Assembly: GCA_937898265.1 (NCBI GenBank)
Contig: CALEJM010000137.1
Coordinates: 1-6,405, forward strand
Length of the DNA: 6,405 nucleotides
Direction: 5' to 3'
Source: an uncultured Porphyromonadaceae bacterium
GTDB lineage: Bacteria; Bacteroidota; Bacteroidia; Bacteroidales; Paludibacteraceae
Part shown: positions 1 through 3,490 of the stretch, in pieces
Layout of the letters: each line of letters opens with the position of its first letter
How positions within the stretch are numbered: the first letter of the stretch is position 1
Translations under genes and position numbers: made by a program
The notes under the pieces: model-generated
Database searches by the model: none
What the model was told of the DNA's origin: nothing
Seen by the model: only the letters and a program-made list of their open reading frames with translations

Positions 1-150
1 ACTCGTTTCTGTATGTTTCAGGGTCAAAATGCTTCCTCATGGAATCGCCGTACTGTGCGATAAGTCCCTCGGGGAATACTGTGTCCTCGTTTATGTTATC
101 GCCGTATTCCTCAAACAGCTTGGCAGGAAGAGGCCTTGAATAATAATAAT
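1..150 (-). CDS. Partial hypothetical protein, minus strand, left end of window
   Basis: On the minus strand an open frame runs from about 220 down to position 2 and leaves the window. Its downstream half, from about 150 to 2, reads like real protein: a stretch near RPLPAKLFEEYGDN, then DTVFPEGLIAQYGDSM and RKHFDPETYRNE. I do not recognise the family. GC here is about 47% (28 of 60 in each of the first two 60-base lines), against 15-25% just to the right, so the coding part probably stops near 131-150, where the DNA becomes a low-complexity AAT run. No convincing start codon or ribosome binding site is seen. The upstream extension of the frame (150-220) reads like AT-rich noise. A competing plus-strand frame also crosses 2-136, but its composition (Cys- and Val-rich) is less protein-like. 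Neither start nor stop is present, so this is an internal fragment. Confidence 0.4.
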
Positions 151-308
151 CAAATTTTCTTATCAAATGAAGGAATTCTTGGGAATAAAATATAAAGAAT
201 TGGCTGCATTGAAAATTACTTTAATTCTCTTGATATTGAAAAATCAGAAAGCAATGAGAATATAAATAATACAACTAATGTTCAAAATATTACAAAATAT
301 TATTTAAA
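131..308. other. AT-rich stretch between left-end fragment and coiled-coil ORF
   Basis: Composition falls to about 25% GC at 181-240 and 18% at 241-300. The stretch starts with a short AAT run (about 139-150), a plausible place for two unrelated sequences to have been joined. The plus-strand frame beginning at 196 stays open to the TAA at 349-351 and reads like protein (RIGCIENYFNSLDIEKSE, then an Asn-rich NENINNTTNV segment). It has no start codon and follows an in-frame TAA at 193-195. Fifty-one open codons in DNA this AT-rich is more than expected by chance, so it is probably the 5' part of the gene seen at 309-640. No promoter or Shine-Dalgarno motif stands out. Confidence 0.35.
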
Positions 309-722
309 ATGTTATTTAGAAAAAGATATAATGAATATGATAATATTATAAGGAATCTTGAAAAAGAGAAGAAGGCTTTAGTAGTTGAAAATCAGAATTT
401 AAAGAATGAAGTTAGGAATTTGAAATCTAGTATTGATGCCGCTAGAGTGGGTGAAAAGGAAATTACTAATGTAAAAGAATCAGAAAAGAAAGATAATGAA
501 AATACGGAAAAGGAAATTGAACAAATTAATAAAGATGCAAATAAAACTACTTTTAGTAAGGAAGATTTTACTCATGGACCTCAAACTCCAAGTGGATCTT
601 TTTCAACTACTACAAATAAAGTTTCTTCTCCAACAAATCATTCTACTACTATGTTGACGACGTTGAAGTATCAGAAATTCCACTCTGTCCAAAAGCCTCT
701 GTTGTCAAGGCAGAGAACGTGA
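309..722 (+). CDS. AT-rich Lys/Asn-rich coiled-coil ORF with foreign 3' end
   Basis: A 137-codon frame starts at ATG 309. Residues about 8-75 look like a coiled coil: hydrophobic residues at heptad spacing (IIRNLEKEKKALVVENQNL, then LKNEVRNLKSSID) followed by a charged Lys/Glu/Asn segment. Residues about 85-112 are a Ser/Thr/Asn/Pro-rich linker. From about residue 112 on (position ~643) the frame runs through the FN3 gene out of phase, so the last ~25 residues and the TGA at 720-722 are probably artefacts and the true 3' end is missing. The ATG may not be the true start either. The frame at 196-351 joins smoothly to this one if one A were added in the run at 320-324 (YLEK then RYNEYDN). Codons are nearly all A/T-ending, unlike the FN3 gene. 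The source could be an AT-rich bacterium such as a mycoplasma relative, or an AT-rich gut or rumen eukaryote. Function unknown. Confidence 0.4.
   Translation: MLFRKRYNEYDNIIRNLEKEKKALVVENQNLKNEVRNLKSSIDAARVGEKEITNVKESEKKDNENTEKEIEQINKDANKTTFSKEDFTHGPQTPSGSFSTTTNKVSSPTNHSTTMLTTLKYQKFHSVQKPLLSRQRT
617..665. other. Abrupt composition and frame junction (probable chimeric join)
   Basis: To the left, sequence is AT-rich and codes in the frame of ATG 309. To the right, sequence is about 60% GC (36 of 60 bases at 721-780) and codes in the frame that includes 686. The right-hand frame is open only from the TAA at 617-619. It becomes recognisable at about 641, where it reads FYYYVDDVEV, the last strand of an A module as seen at about 2280-2310, 3895-3920 and 5560-5590. 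The short low-complexity string ttctactact at 641-650 fits both sides and may be the point of joining. No transposon end, inverted repeat or target duplication is visible. Confidence 0.6.
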
Positions 723-3490
723 GCGGCAACTCAGCCACCATCACCTGGCTCGGCACCGCCACCACATGGAACATCAAAGTAAGCACCACCGCGTTGACCA
801 ACCCTGCCACACAGACTGGCAACGTGCTCAACACCCAAATCGGCGCTTCACCATATCAACTCACAGGCCTCACTCCAAAGACCCGCTACTACGTATACCT
901 CCAACCAGACTGCAGCGCAGCTGGCAACGGTCAAGGTCCTTGGAGCACCGAAATGAGCTTCTCAACCACACAAGTTCCAGCCACCGTACCTTACTCATGC
1001 GACTTCGAAGACGCAGAGGTCAACCAATGGGACTTGATCAACGGCACCCAAACCAATAAATGGGTGATCAACACAGCAGCTCACAACGGCGTAGGCACAC
1101 ATGCCCTCTACATCTCTGACGCCACCTCTGGTACTACACGTGCACATAACTACACCGTAACATCGGTATCTTATGTTTATGCACTCCGTACCATCCACTT
1201 CGACCCAGGCGTTTACGAAATCAACTTCGACTGGACCGGCTATGGCGAAGGCAACTACGACGTGCTCCGTGCATTCCTCTTGCCAGCCAGCGTCACCCCA
1301 GAGGCAGGCAACGCCTACGGTATGACCAGCACCATCCAGACTGACCCACAAGGATGGATTTCACTCTCAGGTCCAAGCACCAAGCTGAACCTCAAGAGCA
1401 CATGGGAAAGTCAGAACTACATGTTGACCGTGACCGACACCATCAACTACAACCTCGTCTTCTTCTGGAAGAACGACGGTTCAGCCGGTACACAGCCACC
1501 TGCAGCTGTCGACAACATCACCATCACCCCATTCACCTGCGCTCCTCCAAGCAACCTCAACACAGGCGTAGCCGGTCAGAGCAGCTTCACCGCTACCTGG
1601 ACCCCTTCACCACTCGGCGAGACCCAATGGGAAGCACAGCTCGTTCTTGGCGGCACCGCAGTAGTCGACACCGTTGTATCAACCCCAAGCTTCACCTTCA
1701 CAGGCCTTAGCGCAAGCACCACCTACAGCGTTCGCGTACGCTCTATCTGCGGTGCAGGCGACTACAGCGCATGGGTATCTGCAGCAGTGACCACCGCTTG
1801 CGGCGACATCACCGCCCTCCCATACGTTGAAGACTTTGAGAGTGCAGCCTACGGCTCAAGCACCGGTTCGTTCCCAACCTGTTGGGTTAAGGCTCAAGCC
1901 TACTCAACCAGCTATCCTTACTGCAGCACCTCTTACAACCACACCAATGGTGGCGGTTCAGGAAAGAGTCTCTACTTCTACTACTACAGCTCAGGTTCCA
2001 ACGTGCCTAACATCGCTGTATTGCCACGTGTCAACGTGCCAGGTAAGACCATCCAAGACCTCCAGATCTCATTCGCCATCCTCTACTCATCAACCACCGT
2101 CTACAACCTCACCGTCGGTGTGATGGATCATCCAGACAGCATCAACTCATTCACTCCAGTGACAGTAGTCAGAACCGCTGGACAGACCGGTGTTTGGGCA
2201 GAATACGACGTAAGCTTTGCCGGCTACACTGGCAATGGCCAATACATCGCCTTCAGCGACATGAGCTCAACCAGCTCCTACAACTACGTATACCTCGACG
2301 ACGTAGTCCTCGACCTCGCTCCAAGCTGTCCTAAACCAATGGGCTTCCGTATGAGCGGCGTAACCGAGAACTCCGTATCCCTCGCTTGGGATTCCGTTCC
2401 AGGTGTCAACTGGGAAGTAGCTATCACCGCTGCCAACGGCACCGTGAACAATCCATTGAAGACCCAAATCGTCAGCGTGCCTCATGCCTCTGTCAACGGC
2501 CTTGCTGGTCTCACCAACTACAAAGCCTACGTTCGCGCAATCTGCGGCGCCGGCGACACCTCAGCATGGACCAGCTCAGTGTCATTTGCCACCACCGCTG
2601 TTCCAGAGGCATTGCCATTGGTTACCGACTTCAGCAACAACACCGACAACGCCAAGTGGCAATTTGCCAACGGCACCCAAGTCAACAAATGGGTCATCGG
2701 CAACGCAACCGGTAGCGGCGACTCCAAGTCAATGTACATCTCCAACACCAACGGCACAACCGCAGCCTACGAAATCACCAGTGCTTCATACGTCTTCGCT
2801 TACCGCTTGGTGAAATTCACCCCAGGCATCTACGAAGTATCGTTCGACTGGAAAGGCGGTGGCGAGAGCAGCATCGACTACATGAAAGCCTACCTTGCTC
2901 CAGCCAACGAAACCTTCACAGCCGGTTCAGGTGGTAAGATCACCAGCGCAACTGCCGACCCTGCAGGTTGGATCAGCTTGAACGGCTCCAAGGGCTACCT
3001 CAACGACCCAACCGCCACTTCCGTCAACTGGAAGAACGTCAGCGAGACCCTCACCTTCACCGATACCACCAACATGTATATCGTATTCTACTGGAGAGAC
3101 GATACATCAATCGGTACACAACCTGGTGCCTGTGTCGACAACCTCAGCATCTCTGCTTTGGCTAGCCACTGTTACCCGCTCGGACAACAGCGCTATCATC
3201 AACCTCACCCCAGCCACGGGAACGCCTATTGCCTACGAAGTTGTAGTGAACAACTCACCAATCAACCTCAACAACCTCAGCAACGTGCTGCACCACCGCG
3301 TGCTCACCAACGGCGTCTCAACCGATACCATCACTGGTCTCGCTTCAAGCACACAATACTACGCATACACACGTACTATCTGTACTGGCAACGACACCGG
3401 TCGCTGGGCTGCATGCAACTTCAAGACCGAGTGCTCATACATCACCATCCCTTACACCTGGGACTTCGAGAACGCCACCTCAACAGGTAG
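641..3490 (+). CDS. Giant FN3 / choice-of-anchor J repeat protein, first in-window part
   Basis: This is the N-terminal in-window part of a very large, probably exported, modular protein of a Bacteroidales-like bacterium. A gene caller would start it at GTG 719, but that start is false: the frame continues upstream through CPKASVVKAENV, the first strand of an FN3 domain, and FYYYVDDVEV, the end of an A module, to about 641. The true start and signal peptide are lost at the left junction. Order of modules: A end (641-685), F1 (686-970), B1 (971-1537), F2 (1538-1801), A1 (1802-2326), F3 (2327-2599), B2 (2600-3169), then the first cysteine of F4 (3170-3172). After that the frame is wrong: the last ~105 codons to the TAG at 3488-3490 are rich in Gln, His, Pro and Arg and do not resemble the family. 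The real protein goes on in the frame listed at 3168-6405. There is no catalytic motif. A role in adhesion or as a surface scaffold is inferred from the architecture only. Confidence 0.88.
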   Translation, partial: FYYYVDDVEVSEIPLCPKASVVKAENVSGNSATITWLGTATTWNIKVSTTALTNPATQTGNVLNTQIGASPYQLTGLTPKTRYYVYLQPDCSAAGNGQGPWSTEMSFSTTQVPATVPYSCDFEDAEVNQWDLINGTQTNKWVINTAAHNGVGTHALYISDATSGTTRAHNYTVTSVSYVYALRTIHFDPGVYEINFDWTGYGEGNYDVLRAFLLPASVTPEAGNAYGMTSTIQTDPQGWISLSGPSTKLNLKSTWESQNYMLTVTDTINYNLVFFWKNDGSAGTQPPAAVDNITITPFTCAPPSNLNTGVAGQSSFTATWTPSPLGETQWEAQLVLGGTAVVDTVVSTPSFTFTGLSASTTYSVRVRSICGAGDYSAWVSAAVTTACGDITALPYVEDFESAAYGSSTGSFPTCWVKAQAYSTSYPYCSTSYNHTNGGGSGKSLYFYYYSSGSNVPNIAVLPRVNVPGKTIQDLQISFAILYSSTTVYNLTVGVMDHPDSINSFTPVTVVRTAGQTGVWAEYDVSFAGYTGNGQYIAFSDMSSTSSYNYVYLDDVVLDLAPSCPKPMGFRMSGVTENSVSLAWDSVPGVNWEVAITAANGTVNNPLKTQIVSVPHASVNGLAGLTNYKAYVRAICGAGDTSAWTSSVSFATTAVPEALPLVTDFSNNTDNAKWQFANGTQVNKWVIGNATGSGDSKSMYISNTNGTTAAYEITSASYVFAYRLVKFTPGIYEVSFDWKGGGESSIDYMKAYLAPANETFTAGSGGKITSATADPAGWISLNGSKGYLNDPTATSVNWKNVSETLTFTDTTNMYIVFYWRDDTSIGTQPGACVDNLSISALASHCYPLGQQRYHQPHPSHGNAYCLRSCSEQLTNQPQQPQQRAAPPRAHQRRLNRYHHWSRFKHTILRIHTYYLYWQRHRSLGCMQLQDRVLIHHHPLHLGLRERHLNR
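686..970 (+). repeat. FN3 repeat F1
   Basis: Opens with CPKA, has core strand SATITW, the LTGLTPKTRYYVYL segment typical of FN3 strands E-F, and Cys 911-913 in PDC. It ends in FSTT with no terminal cysteine and leads into a B module. Length is about 95 residues. Confidence 0.8.
971..1537 (+). repeat. B-type beta-sandwich module B1
   Basis: About 189 residues. It begins VPATVPYSCDFEDAE, then the B signature NGTQTNKWVIN, the strand YEINFDWTGYGEGNYD, the loop TPEAGNAYGM, and ends VFFWKNDGS followed by AVDNITI. It resembles the choice-of-anchor J / MAM-like jelly-roll folds of secreted Bacteroidota proteins (motif recognition, not searched). It has no P-x-C-W motif. Confidence 0.7.
1295..1325 (+). 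repeat. 31-base direct repeat, copy 1 (in B1)
   Basis: Identical over 31 bases to 6186-6216 and encoding the loop TPEAGNAYGM. The copies are about 4.9 kb apart. A second shared stretch of 19 bases lies at 1464-1482 and 6352-6370 (the WKNDGS strand). Confidence 0.9.
1538..1801 (+). repeat. FN3 repeat F2
   Basis: Opens CAPPSN, with strand FTATWTP, FTGLSASTTYSVRVRSIC (Cys 1748-1750), and ends VTTAC (Cys 1799-1801) directly before an A module. About 88 residues, the usual FN3 length. Confidence 0.85.
1802..2326 (+). repeat. A-type (choice-of-anchor J-like) module A1
   Basis: About 175 residues: LPYVEDFESA start, PTCW with Cys 1880-1882, YPYCSTS, LTVGVMDHPDS, GYTGNGQYIAF, and the closing YVYLDDVVLD. 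This set of motifs is that of choice-of-anchor J / cleaved-adhesin domains, known from the haemagglutinin regions of gingipains and many Bacteroidota surface proteins. It carries an extra cysteine after YPY not seen in the sister modules. Confidence 0.75.
2327..2599 (+). repeat. FN3 repeat F3
   Basis: Opens CPKPMGF, with VSLAWDSVPGVNWEV, VNGLAGLTNYKAYVRAIC (Cys 2543-2545), and ends FATTAV with no terminal cysteine, before a B module. About 91 residues. It is the best template for judging what F4 has lost. Confidence 0.85.
2600..3169 (+). repeat. B-type module B2
   Basis: About 190 residues. The signature is FANGTQVNKWVIGN, then YEVSFDWKGGGESSIDYMKA, PAGWISLNG, VFYWRDD, and the closing ACVDNLSI. 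It shares an 18-base identical stretch (2662-2679) with B3 (5942-5959). The VDN motif is followed by F4's first cysteine and then the frame break. Confidence 0.7.
3158..3185 (+). other. Frameshift site within FN3 repeat F4
   Basis: Upstream, codons beginning at 3161 read ALASHC, ending at Cys 3170-3172. Downstream, codons beginning at 3171 read VTRSDNSAIINL. Every other FN3 here opens with a cysteine, has about ten residues (usually with Pro three places after the Cys), and then reaches the V-x-x-x-S strand. In F4 the Cys is in the old frame, the V-T strand is in the new frame, and the ten residues between are missing. The simplest reading is a loss of about 29 or 32 bases just after 3172. 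A one-base gain is also possible. No slippery heptamer is present, so programmed frameshifting is unlikely. Confidence 0.7.

Noticed and set aside
139..150. AAT microsatellite as a phase-variation tract
   Set aside because: Only about four units, and it sits at a composition break with no gene start attached.
719..721. GTG at 719 as the start of the FN3 protein
   Set aside because: The same frame continues upstream through the first FN3 strand (CPKASVVKAENV) and the end of an A module (FYYYVDDVEV), so 719 lies inside a domain.
995..1351. Minus-strand open frame of 118 codons inside B1
   Set aside because: It mirrors the C-ending codon bias of the plus-strand gene, lies over a clear domain, and its Gly/Val/Cys-rich translation matches nothing recognisable.
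3158..3185. Programmed ribosomal frameshift
   Set aside because: No X-XXY-YYZ slippery heptamer or clear downstream stem, and about ten expected residues are missing, which a ribosomal slip would not explain.
3173..3490. C-terminal tail in the upstream frame as a real protein end
   Set aside because: The Gln/His/Arg/Pro-rich text is an out-of-frame reading of F4 and A2, whose proper sequence is seen in the neighbouring frame.
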